5,917 nt of DNA, taken from the NCBI GenBank assembly GCA_024236015.1, contig JACKLK010000025.1, forward strand, positions 1 to 5,917. The letters are read 5' to 3'. The notes under the pieces were generated by a model, which saw nothing but the letters and a program-made list of their open reading frames with translations, was not told the origin of the DNA and did not search any database. The stretch comes from Rhodoferax sp. GTDB taxonomy: Bacteria; Pseudomonadota; Gammaproteobacteria; Burkholderiales; Burkholderiaceae_C. The translations under genes were made by a program, and so were the position numbers. Below, piece by piece: positions 1-5,607 of this stretch. Within the stretch, counting starts at the first letter, position 1, and each line of letters opens with the position of its first letter.

Positions 1-1236
1 GACGATGGAGACGGTGACCGTGGACACCGCCTCGAAGGGGTTGGCCGTGAGCACCGGCGCGTTGCCGGCGGCCAGCACGACGATCATGGTCTCGCCGATC
101 GCGCGGCTGACGGCCAGCAGGATGGCGCCGACGATGCCCGGCAGCGCCGCTGGCAGCACCACCTTGGCCACCGTCTCCGAACGCGTGCCGCCCAGCGCCA
201 GCGAACCGTCGCGCATGGCCTTGGGCACCTGGGTGATGATGTCGTCGGACAGCGACGAGATGAAGGGGATGATCATGATCCCCATCACCACGCCGGCGGT
301 CAGCGCCGACGTGGCGCGGATCTCCAGCCCCAGCAGCGTGCCCAGGCCGTTGAGGGAGGGGCCCACCGTGACCAGCGCGAAGAAGCCGTAGACGATGGTC
401 GGGATGCCGGCCAGCACCTCGATCGCCGGCTTGACCCAGGCGCGCGTGGCGTGGGCGGCGTATTCGGACAGGTAGATGGCCGTCATCAGCCCCAGCGGCA
501 CGGCCACCCCCATCGCGATGCCGGCGATCATCAGCGTGCCGGCCATCAGCGGCAGCATGCCGAAGCCGGTCTGCGCCGCGCCGTCCACGGTCTGGAAACG
601 CGGGTTCCAGACCGTGCCGAAGAAGAAGTCGGCCGGGCTGACGATGCGGAAGAAGTTCAGCGCCTCGCCCAGCATCGACAGCACGATGCCCACGGTGGTG
701 AGGATGGCCACCGCGGAGCAGGCGATCAGCGCCACCTGGACCGCACGCTCGACCTTGTTGCGCGCCCGCGTGGCCGGCGTGGTGCTGCGCCACGTCCAGG
801 CCAGGCCGGCAGCGGCGGCGGTGGCCATGGCCGCGGCCACGATCGCCTGGCCCGTGGCCTGCAGGCGCGCCAGGGTCTCGGCCGCAGCCTGCTCGAATCC
901 CTGCGCCTCGCCCATCAGCCCGAAGCCCGAGGCCAGGTTGGCGATGCGCTGCAGCAGCGCCTGACGCTGGAAGTCGTCCGTGGGCAGGTGTTCGGCGGGG
1001 ATGCTGCCGAGCACCATGCCGTCGATCAGCGGGCCACCGACGGCACGCCAGATCACGTAGACCGCCGCGGCGGGCACGGCGGCACGCAGCACCGCCAGCA
1101 GGCCGTGATAGCCCGGCCGCGAGTGCATGCGCTCATCGAGTGCGGCACCGGCCACACGGCGGCTGCGCACGAGGCCGACCTGGTAGGCCAGCGCCACCAG
1201 CAACAGCAGCACGGCGGCGACCATCAGGGAGTTCAT
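1..1236 (-). CDS. pstC: Phosphate ABC transporter permease PstC (long form), 3' end beyond window
   Basis: Inner-membrane permease of the high-affinity PstSCAB phosphate importer; it pairs with PstA to form the channel that PstB powers with ATP and PstS feeds. The frame is open from an ATG at 1236 to the window edge (412 codons seen). The C-terminal half is the MetI-like permease domain, roughly residues 220 onward, with the PstC-typical LAGIPTIVYGFFAL (275-288) and the cytoplasmic coupling loop (about 343-366, ending VVLPAALPGIVGAI), then AVSRAIGETMIV. The N-terminal half has predicted membrane segments at about 4-22, 47-66, 129-149 and 164-187, with a polar stretch at about 85-125 between the second and third. 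This matches the roughly 460-residue PstC family with an extra N-terminal domain (DUF3708 type), not the shorter E. coli form. About 45 residues are probably missing. No good Shine-Dalgarno precedes the ATG, but no in-frame ATG, GTG or TTG start occurs in the spacer upstream. It lies 86 bases after pstS and is probably cotranscribed with it. Confidence 0.95.
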   Translation of the reverse strand, partial: MNSLMVAAVLLLLVALAYQVGLVRSRRVAGAALDERMHSRPGYHGLLAVLRAAVPAAAVYVIWRAVGGPLIDGMVLGSIPAEHLPTDDFQRQALLQRIANLASGFGLMGEAQGFEQAAAETLARLQATGQAIVAAAMATAAAAGLAWTWRSTTPATRARNKVERAVQVALIACSAVAILTTVGIVLSMLGEALNFFRIVSPADFFFGTVWNPRFQTVDGAAQTGFGMLPLMAGTLMIAGIAMGVAVPLGLMTAIYLSEYAAHATRAWVKPAIEVLAGIPTIVYGFFALVTVGPSLNGLGTLLGLEIRATSALTAGVVMGIMIIPFISSLSDDIITQVPKAMRDGSLALGGTRSETVAKVVLPAALPGIVGAILLAVSRAIGETMIVVLAAGNAPVLTANPFEAVSTVTVSIV

Positions 1237-1269
1237 GGGTCTGGCAGCGGGAAGATGCTCTTCAGGACA

Positions 1270-1301
1270 CGACCGGGCGGTCGGATGGACACGCCCGGTC
1301 G
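1270..1301 (-). other. Stem-loop in the pstS-pstC intergenic region
   Basis: A perfect 10-bp inverted repeat (1270-1279 with 1292-1301, GC-rich) encloses 12 bases. Three further pairs can form inside the loop (1280-1282 with 1288-1290) if 1291 bulges. No T-run follows on the minus strand, so it is not a typical intrinsic terminator. A hairpin here is expected to protect the 3' end of a processed pstS message or to cause partial termination, giving more binding protein than permease. That role is inferred from similar transporter operons. Confidence 0.6.
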
Positions 1302-1305
1302 GCAG

Positions 1306-1322
1306 TCGGGGTCAGGCCCCGA
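1306..1322 (-). other. Small stem-loop directly after the pstS stop codon
   Basis: A 6-bp GC-rich stem (1306-1311 with 1317-1322) has a 5-base loop and starts at the base after the pstS TGA. It sits just before the larger hairpin at 1270-1301 in transcription order, so the two form a tandem pair at the pstS 3' end. It has no T-tract. It probably acts with its neighbour in transcript stability or attenuation, which is inference. Confidence 0.45.
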
Positions 1323-2360
1323 TCACAGGCTGGCGCGCGACTTGATCTTGGCCAGGATCTCGGCCCGCTCCTTGTTGTTCAGCGGGATCAGGCCGGCTTT
1401 CTCCAGCGGGCTGCCCATGCCGGAGACCTGCGGCGACAGGAAGTACTGCGCGTACTCGAGCAGGCCCGGGATCACGCCGACGTGCGCGTCCTTGATGTAG
1501 AAGAACAGCGGCCGCGAGACGGGGTACTTGCCCGACTCCACCGTCTCCAGGCTGGGGGACACGCCACTGATCGTGGCGACCTGCAGGCGGTCCTTGTTCT
1601 GGTCGTAGAAGCTCAGGCCGAAGACGCCCACGGCGGTCTTCTGGGCGTCCAGGCGGGCCAGGGTCTCGGTGTAGTCGCCGGCCACCTCGATGATGCGGCC
1701 GTCGGTGCGGATGGCCTTGCAGAAGTTCTCGCCCTTCTTCTTGTCGGCCTTCATCATGGCCTTGACTTCGTCGAAGCTCTCGCAGCCGTGGATCACGGTC
1801 TTCTCTTCGTAGACCTCGCGCGTGCCATGGTTGCTGCCCGGGATCACGAGCACGATCTCCTGGTCGGGCAGCGACTTGTCGATCTGCGACCACTTCGTGT
1901 ACGGGTTGGCCACCATCTTGCCGCCCTGCGGCACTTCCTTGGCCGCGGCCAGGAAGATGTGGCGCGGCTCGAGGGCGAAGCTGCCACCGTCGCGGCGCGA
2001 CGCGAAGACGATGCCGTCGTAGCCGATCTTGACCTCGAGGATCTTGCTCACGCCGGCCTTGGCGCAGGCCTCGACCTCCGACGACTTGATCGGGCGCGAG
2101 GCGTTGGCGATGTCGATGGTGTTCTCGCCCACGCCCTGGCAGAACTGGCGCAGGCCGCCCGACGAACCGCCGGAGCCGACCACCGGCGTCTTGAACTGGC
2201 TGAAGGAGCGGCCGAACTCCTCGGCCACGATGGAGGCGAACGGCAGCACGGTGGACGAGCCGGCGATCTGGATGGTGTCGCGCGCGGCCTGGGCCTGGGT
2301 GGCGCCGAACAGGCTGCCGGCGGCCACGGCCGCGGCGATCAGGGTGTGACGGAAGTTCAT
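1323..2360 (-). CDS. pstS: Periplasmic phosphate-binding protein PstS
   Basis: Substrate-binding protein that captures phosphate in the periplasm and delivers it to PstC/PstA. The 345-residue product starts with a Sec signal peptide: basic MNFRH, a hydrophobic run at about 6-20, and likely cleavage after AQA (residues 24-26). Phosphate-binding signatures are visible in order: AGSSTVLPF (33-41), GSGGSSGGLRQF (62-73), DIANASRPIKSSE (83-95) and PGSNHGTREVYEE (174-186). The C-terminal lobe includes RPLFFYIK (283-290). Four cysteines (74, 99, 193, 214) could form two disulfides. The start at 2360 is chosen because AGGAG lies 8 bases upstream and the signal peptide begins there; an in-frame ATG at 2423 would add 21 non-signal residues and lies at about the predicted transcription start. 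A Pho box and -10 precede it and pstC follows, so it is the first gene of a phosphate-starvation-induced pst operon. Confidence 0.96.
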   Translation of the reverse strand: MNFRHTLIAAAVAAGSLFGATQAQAARDTIQIAGSSTVLPFASIVAEEFGRSFSQFKTPVVGSGGSSGGLRQFCQGVGENTIDIANASRPIKSSEVEACAKAGVSKILEVKIGYDGIVFASRRDGGSFALEPRHIFLAAAKEVPQGGKMVANPYTKWSQIDKSLPDQEIVLVIPGSNHGTREVYEEKTVIHGCESFDEVKAMMKADKKKGENFCKAIRTDGRIIEVAGDYTETLARLDAQKTAVGVFGLSFYDQNKDRLQVATISGVSPSLETVESGKYPVSRPLFFYIKDAHVGVIPGLLEYAQYFLSPQVSGMGSPLEKAGLIPLNNKERAEILAKIKSRASL

Positions 2361-2368
2361 GGGTTCAG

Positions 2369-2373
2369 CTCCT
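2369..2373 (-). promoter_or_regulatory. Ribosome binding site of pstS
   Basis: On the minus strand AGGAG lies 8 bases before the ATG at 2360. This is the only good Shine-Dalgarno near the candidate starts and fixes the start at the signal peptide. Confidence 0.8.
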
Positions 2374-2432
2374 GCAGATCGTGTGGTGGGCACCCGGCGT
2401 GATCCCGGGCGACAGGTCGGCATGCTGCCGAT

Positions 2433-2477
2433 CGAATAAGAAGGTTTCGTGACAGCGGCGTGCCGGTTCCGTGACAG
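2433..2477 (-). promoter_or_regulatory. PhoB-type promoter of pstS: three phased Pho-box heptamers plus -10
   Basis: Two identical heptamers CTGTCAC (2477-2471 and 2455-2449) start exactly 22 bp apart, two helical turns. The intervening heptamer at +11, CCGGCAC (2466-2460), keeps five of seven bases. Ten bases after the last repeat is TATTCG (2438-2433), a plausible -10 in an AT-richer patch. PhoB sites are 7-bp direct repeats with 4-bp spacers that replace the -35 and sit about 10 bp before the -10, and this layout fits. The first heptamer begins at the base after the response-regulator stop codon. Transcription would begin near 2426, giving a leader of about 65 bases with two short possible hairpins (2417-2431 and 2393-2409). 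Confidence 0.82.
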
Positions 2478-3233
2478 TCATGCGTCGATGTCGGCCGCGC
2501 GCAGGTCGATGCGGTAGCCGACGCCGCGCACGGTTTTCAGCGCCGCGTCGGCGCCGACGGCCGCCAGGGCCTCGCGCAGCCGGCGCACGTACTGGTCCAC
2601 GGTGCGCGCATCGACGTCGGCGCCTGCACCCCAGACGGCGCCGACGAGGTCGGCGCGCGAATGCGTGCGGTCGGGCTGCAGCATCAGGTGGTGCAGCAGC
2701 CGCAGCTCGGTGGGCGCCAGGTCGGCCCAGGTGGCCGGCCCGCCGTGCTGACGCACGGCACGCAGTTCGAAGTCCAGCTCCAGCGCGCCGGCCCGCAGCC
2801 GCCCGGCCGACGGCAACGGCGCGCGCGGGGTCGGCTGCCCCGCCTGCAGCAGGCGGTGCACGGCATCGGCCAGGGCCTGCGGGCGATAGGGCTTGGCGAT
2901 GCGCAGTTGCGGCGCCAGCCCGCCGGCGCTGGCCCCGGACTGCAGCAGCACCAGCGGCAAGGGGGCGTTGTCATCCGCACCGCGCAGGCAGGACAACAGC
3001 GCGGGGTCGCGCGCGGAGTCGGTGTCGCCATCGAGCAGCACGAGGTCCGGCTGCACCTCGGCGATCAGGCGGCAGGCGTCGGCCGCGCCGGCGGCCGGCA
3101 GCACGATGTGCCCCTGGTGGCGCAGGTGCGCGGCGATGAGTTCGCGCAGCGCCGGATCCTCGACGATGACCAGCACGTCGCGCGCGGCGACCTGGCGGCG
3201 CGGAAGGGTCTCGAGGGCATGGATCGGCATCAC
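2478..3233 (-). CDS. PhoB/OmpR-family winged-helix response regulator with degenerate receiver
   Basis: DNA-binding response regulator, 251 residues, with a receiver domain at about 18-130, a linker at about 131-145 and a winged-helix domain at about 146-245. The DNA-binding part is close to PhoB: LAPTELRLL (172-180), a recognition-helix region RTVDQYVRRLREAL (210-223) and TVRGVGYRID (234-243). The receiver keeps acidic E25/D26, phosphoacceptor D68 in DLVLLD, and K114 in AKPY. It lacks the MPxxxG segment after the phosphoacceptor, has Gln98-Ser99 where Thr is usual, and is about six residues short between D68 and K114, losing the usual GADDY stretch. The start is uncertain: GTG 3233 and ATG 3230 are adjacent and neither has a Shine-Dalgarno; GTG at 3176 would give a shorter PhoB-like start. 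It lies between phoX and pstS with its own upstream Pho box, so a role in the phosphate response is likely. No kinase gene adjoins it. Whether it is the organism's main PhoB or a second regulator cannot be decided here. Confidence 0.9.
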   Translation of the reverse strand: MMPIHALETLPRRQVAARDVLVIVEDPALRELIAAHLRHQGHIVLPAAGAADACRLIAEVQPDLVLLDGDTDSARDPALLSCLRGADDNAPLPLVLLQSGASAGGLAPQLRIAKPYRPQALADAVHRLLQAGQPTPRAPLPSAGRLRAGALELDFELRAVRQHGGPATWADLAPTELRLLHHLMLQPDRTHSRADLVGAVWGAGADVDARTVDQYVRRLREALAAVGADAALKTVRGVGYRIDLRAADIDA

Positions 3234-3255
3234 GACGGCATCGTGACGCCGTTGT

Positions 3256-3273
3256 GTGACATTCGTTTGACAG
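3256..3273 (-). promoter_or_regulatory. Pho box upstream of the response regulator gene
   Basis: CTGTCAA (3273-3267), a 4-base spacer and ATGTCAC (3262-3256) make the canonical 7-4-7 PhoB layout with an 11-bp phase. It lies between the phoX terminator and the regulator start, ending 22 bases before the GTG. A -10 at the usual 10-base spacing would be CACGAT (3245-3240), a weak three-of-six match. A GTCAC a further 12 bases downstream (about 3248-3244) is off-phase by one. This suggests phosphate-starvation control or autoregulation of the regulator gene. Confidence 0.72.
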
Positions 3274-3285
3274 CCCGGAACGCAA

Positions 3286-3310
3286 GACGGCCGGGCAGGG
3301 CCCGGCCGTC
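3286..3310 (-). terminator. Terminator hairpin after phoX
   Basis: A perfect 11-bp GC-rich stem (3286-3296 with 3300-3310) has a 3-base loop and begins 21 bases after the phoX stop codon. On the minus strand it is followed by TTGCGTT, a weak T-rich tail. It is the strongest hairpin of terminator type in the window and separates phoX from the Pho box that starts the next transcription unit 12 bases further on. Confidence 0.75.
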
Positions 3311-3331
3311 GTCACAGGGGCCTCGCGGCCG

Positions 3332-5506
3332 TCAGCTGCCGATGATGCCGCCGTCGTCCTTGGTGATCACGACCACGCTGGAGCGCGGGCGGCCCGGGGG
3401 CAACGACGTCACGCCGTCGGCCTTCAGCGCCCACTGGCTCTGCGGCCAGCTGGAGAACTCGGTCGGATTGGCGGCCGTGGCGTCCTCGCCCGGGTGCTGG
3501 ATGCCGACGAACATCGTGCGGCCGTCCGGCGTCATCGTCACGCCGGTGACCTCCGACCGCGGCGGCGCGGTCAGGAAGCGGCGCGTGAGGCCGGTGTTCG
3601 GGTCGGCGCAGACCATGCAGTTGGCGCCGATGTTGACCCAGTCGCCCGAGGCCTCGCCGGCCTGGTCGGTCTGCACCCACAGGCGGCCGAAGTCGTCGAA
3701 CCACAGGCCGTCCGGAGCACCGAAGTCGGCGCTGCCGGCCGGGTCGGCCACGATGTTGCCCTTGTAGTCGTTGGTGGGCAGCGGGGTCTTGGTGGTCTGA
3801 CTGTCACCGGCCTGCACGAACAGGTCCCAGGTGAACGTGGTGGCGGCCACGCTGCGGCCATCCTCGCGCCAGCGGATGATGTGGCCGTAGTCGTTGTCCT
3901 CGCGCGGGTTGGCGGCGTCCACCGGCGGGCGGGCGCTGCCGGCGGCGGTGCTGCCGTCGGCGGCGTTGACCGTGGTGCCGGTGCCGCGGCGGTTGTTGTT
4001 GGTCAGCGTGCAGTAGACCTCGACCTCCTCGAAGCCGCCGACGCGCGGGCGCGCACCGGTCCACTCCGGGCGGTCCATCATCGTCGCACCCACGGCGTCG
4101 GCCGCCATGCGGGTCTTGATCAGGATCTTGGCCTGCACCTCGGCGTCGTCGGCGCCGGCGAAGTTGGGGTTGTCGCGCAGCGCCACGCCGTCCACGCCGA
4201 CGGTGCCTGGCACCAGCGGCAGCCAGGCGCCGGTGCCGTCGGCATCGAAGCGGGCCACGTACAACGTGCCGTCGTCGAGCAGGCCGCGGTTCAGGAACTT
4301 GCGCTGAGCGTTGTACCTGCGGCGCGCCACGTACTTGTAGATGTACTCGTTGCGCTCGTCGTCGCCCATGTAGAAGGCGATGCGGCTGTCGGCATCGACG
4401 ACGTACTGCACGCTCTCGTGCTTGAAGCGGCCCATGGCCGTGCGCTTGACCGGCGTGCTGGCCGGGTTGAACGGGTCGATCTCGACGATCCAGCCGAACA
4501 GGTGCGGCTCGTTCGGGTTGATGCTGACGTCCCAGCGCGGGTCGGTGGTGTGCCAGCGGTAGCCGAACCCGCCCGCGCTGATGCCGTAACGGCGGTTGAG
4601 CTTGCCGATCTCGGTGTCCGGGCTGGTGTCCACCGCGCCGGTGCCGCCGAAGTTGCCGTTGAAGTTCTCCTCGCAGGTCAGGTAGGTGCCCCACGGGGTG
4701 TAGCCGTTGGCGCAGTTGTTGACCGTGCCGTAGACCACGCGGCCGTTGGTGGTGCCGCCGGTGGGCACGCTGGCCTCGTCGGTGATCGTGAACTCACGGG
4801 CCTGCAGCAGCGCGTGGCCGGCGGCCGGGCCGCTGAGCGCCATCGGGGTGTTGGCGGTGATCTTGCGGCCGTAGCGCGAACGGGCGTTGACCGTCCAGTT
4901 GCCGCGGAAGTTGCGTGCCTCGAGGATGGACACGCCGTGCGCCGTCTGCGACTTGCGGGTCTTGGCGATGGTGTAGCCGGCACCGACCTGGCCGTCGGTG
5001 AACAGGATCTCCTCGTGCGTGTACTCGTTGTTCACGCACAGCAGGCCGCGCTTGCTGGCATCGGCACTGCCCGGGTTCGAGACCGGGAAGAAGTGCATGC
5101 CGTCGTTGTGGGTGCCGAACTGCAGCGCCTGGTCGGCGGCCGTCTCGGACGCGTCGCCGACGAAGGCCTTGCCGCCCGGGGCGATCGGGTCGCCCCAGCA
5201 GACGAAGGCCTGCACGGTGTAGCCCTGCGGCACGGTGACGCGGTCGGCCACCGGCGCCAGGCTGGGCGGCACGCTCTCGAAGCCGATGCCCGGGAAACCC
5301 AGCGACGGCGGCACCGGCGCGGCGTGCACGGTGTTGACCAGGCCGCCGAGCGTCAGGCCGCCGGCGGCGGCGAGTGCGGCACCGCCGACGCCACCCTGCA
5401 CGAAACGGCGGCGGGTGACGTCGACGCGGTCGATGACGTCGTAGATCGAGGGGTTGCCCGACGGGTTGATCGTCAGGTCGTTGGTCGGGTGGGACTTGCC
5501 CTTCAT
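3332..5506 (-). CDS. phoX: PhoX-family alkaline phosphatase, Tat-exported
   Basis: Extracytoplasmic phosphomonoesterase that releases phosphate from organic phosphoesters during phosphate starvation. PhoX enzymes are monomeric and use iron and calcium, unlike the zinc/magnesium PhoA. The 724-residue product starts with a twin-arginine signal: TRRRFVQGG (31-39), a hydrophobic alanine/glycine/leucine stretch at about 40-58, and likely cleavage after VHA (60-62), so it should be exported folded with its metals. The rest is the DUF839/PhoX domain with conserved blocks: CVNNEYTHEE (157-166), TYLTCEENFNGNFG (274-287), GRFKHES (359-365), MGDDERNEYIYKYV (380-393), PDGLWFDDFGRLWVQTD (598-614) and EVTGVTMTPDGRTMFVGIQH (652-671). 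Cys278 in TCEEN is the likely counterpart of the iron-bridging cysteine of the Pseudomonas enzyme; this is an alignment by eye. The start at 5506 has AGGAG 6 bases upstream; the in-frame ATG at 5560 has none and would add 18 residues before the Tat signal. A Pho box precedes it and a terminator follows, so it can be a single-gene unit. Confidence 0.96.
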   Translation of the reverse strand: MKGKSHPTNDLTINPSGNPSIYDVIDRVDVTRRRFVQGGVGGAALAAAGGLTLGGLVNTVHAAPVPPSLGFPGIGFESVPPSLAPVADRVTVPQGYTVQAFVCWGDPIAPGGKAFVGDASETAADQALQFGTHNDGMHFFPVSNPGSADASKRGLLCVNNEYTHEEILFTDGQVGAGYTIAKTRKSQTAHGVSILEARNFRGNWTVNARSRYGRKITANTPMALSGPAAGHALLQAREFTITDEASVPTGGTTNGRVVYGTVNNCANGYTPWGTYLTCEENFNGNFGGTGAVDTSPDTEIGKLNRRYGISAGGFGYRWHTTDPRWDVSINPNEPHLFGWIVEIDPFNPASTPVKRTAMGRFKHESVQYVVDADSRIAFYMGDDERNEYIYKYVARRRYNAQRKFLNRGLLDDGTLYVARFDADGTGAWLPLVPGTVGVDGVALRDNPNFAGADDAEVQAKILIKTRMAADAVGATMMDRPEWTGARPRVGGFEEVEVYCTLTNNNRRGTGTTVNAADGSTAAGSARPPVDAANPREDNDYGHIIRWREDGRSVAATTFTWDLFVQAGDSQTTKTPLPTNDYKGNIVADPAGSADFGAPDGLWFDDFGRLWVQTDQAGEASGDWVNIGANCMVCADPNTGLTRRFLTAPPRSEVTGVTMTPDGRTMFVGIQHPGEDATAANPTEFSSWPQSQWALKADGVTSLPPGRPRSSVVVITKDDGGIIGS

Positions 5507-5512
5507 CGCTGG

Positions 5513-5517
5513 CTCCT
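5513..5517 (-). promoter_or_regulatory. Ribosome binding site of phoX
   Basis: On the minus strand AGGAG lies 6 bases before the ATG at 5506 and decides against the upstream in-frame ATG at 5560. It begins only 7 bases after the end of the large inverted repeat at 5525-5568. Confidence 0.8.
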
Positions 5518-5524
5518 GCTGGCA

Positions 5525-5568
5525 ACAGTGGTGTGGCATCGGTGCGGATGCACCGGCCACGCCACTGT
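5525..5568 (-). repeat. 44-base imperfect inverted repeat between the phoX Pho box and start
   Basis: The outer arms 5525-5537 and 5556-5568 are complementary at 12 of 13 positions (the exception is 5532/5561). A 2-base bulge (5538-5539) leads to a 6-bp inner stem (5540-5545 with 5550-5555) and a 4-base loop. In the minus-strand transcript this would fold into a long hairpin just before the Shine-Dalgarno. It also covers the predicted -10 and transcription start. It could be a leader hairpin, an operator for a dimeric protein, or a terminator for transcripts reading in from the aldo/keto reductase. The pairing is seen directly; the role is unknown. Confidence 0.65.
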
Positions 5569-5579
5569 GCGCAGGCGCC

Positions 5580-5597
5580 GTGACAGTCTCGTGAATG
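5580..5597 (-). promoter_or_regulatory. Pho box upstream of phoX
   Basis: CATTCAC (5597-5591), a 4-base spacer and CTGTCAC (5586-5580) give the 7-4-7 PhoB layout. The second heptamer is identical to those before pstS and the first keeps five of seven bases. A -10 at the usual distance would be CACAGT (5569-5564), a weak three-of-six match lying at the edge of the inverted repeat. The box starts 10 bases after the aldo/keto reductase stop codon. Confidence 0.72.
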
Positions 5598-5607
5598 CCC
5601 CCGCAGG

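Noticed and set aside
451..1500. A 349-codon plus-strand frame opposite pstC
   Set aside because: Its His/Arg/Gly/Gln-rich product has no domain signature, while the opposite strand reads as PstC throughout.
1140..2402. A 420-codon open frame on the plus strand opposite pstS and the start of pstC
   Set aside because: It mirrors the high-GC codon pattern of the minus-strand genes, its product is low-complexity and rich in Ala, Gly, Arg, Leu and His without recognisable motifs, and pstS and pstC are certain on the other strand.
2361..2423. Upstream ATG at 2423 as the pstS start
   Set aside because: It is almost at the predicted transcription start, lacks a ribosome binding site, and would bury the signal peptide 21 residues in.
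2661..3767. A 368-codon plus-strand frame across the regulator, its promoter and the end of phoX
   Set aside because: It crosses the Pho box and the terminator and lies antisense to two genes with clear family motifs; a typical long shadow frame of GC-rich DNA.
3804..5525. Two long minus-strand frames (4694-3804 and 5525-4794) inside phoX in another frame
   Set aside because: Both give Arg/Pro/Gly-rich sequence typical of out-of-frame GC-rich coding DNA, and the PhoX frame is continuous with conserved motifs. They do not indicate a frameshift in phoX.
5507..5560. Upstream ATG at 5560 as the phoX start
   Set aside because: It has no Shine-Dalgarno, lies inside the inverted repeat near the predicted transcription start, and would put 18 extra residues before a normal Tat signal region; AGGAG precedes the ATG at 5506.
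5525..5568. Simple intrinsic terminator of the aldo/keto reductase gene
   Set aside because: It lies downstream of the phoX Pho box and has only a poor T-tail; as a plain terminator it would also stop transcripts from the phoX promoter unless they start within it. Kept as an inverted repeat of unknown role.
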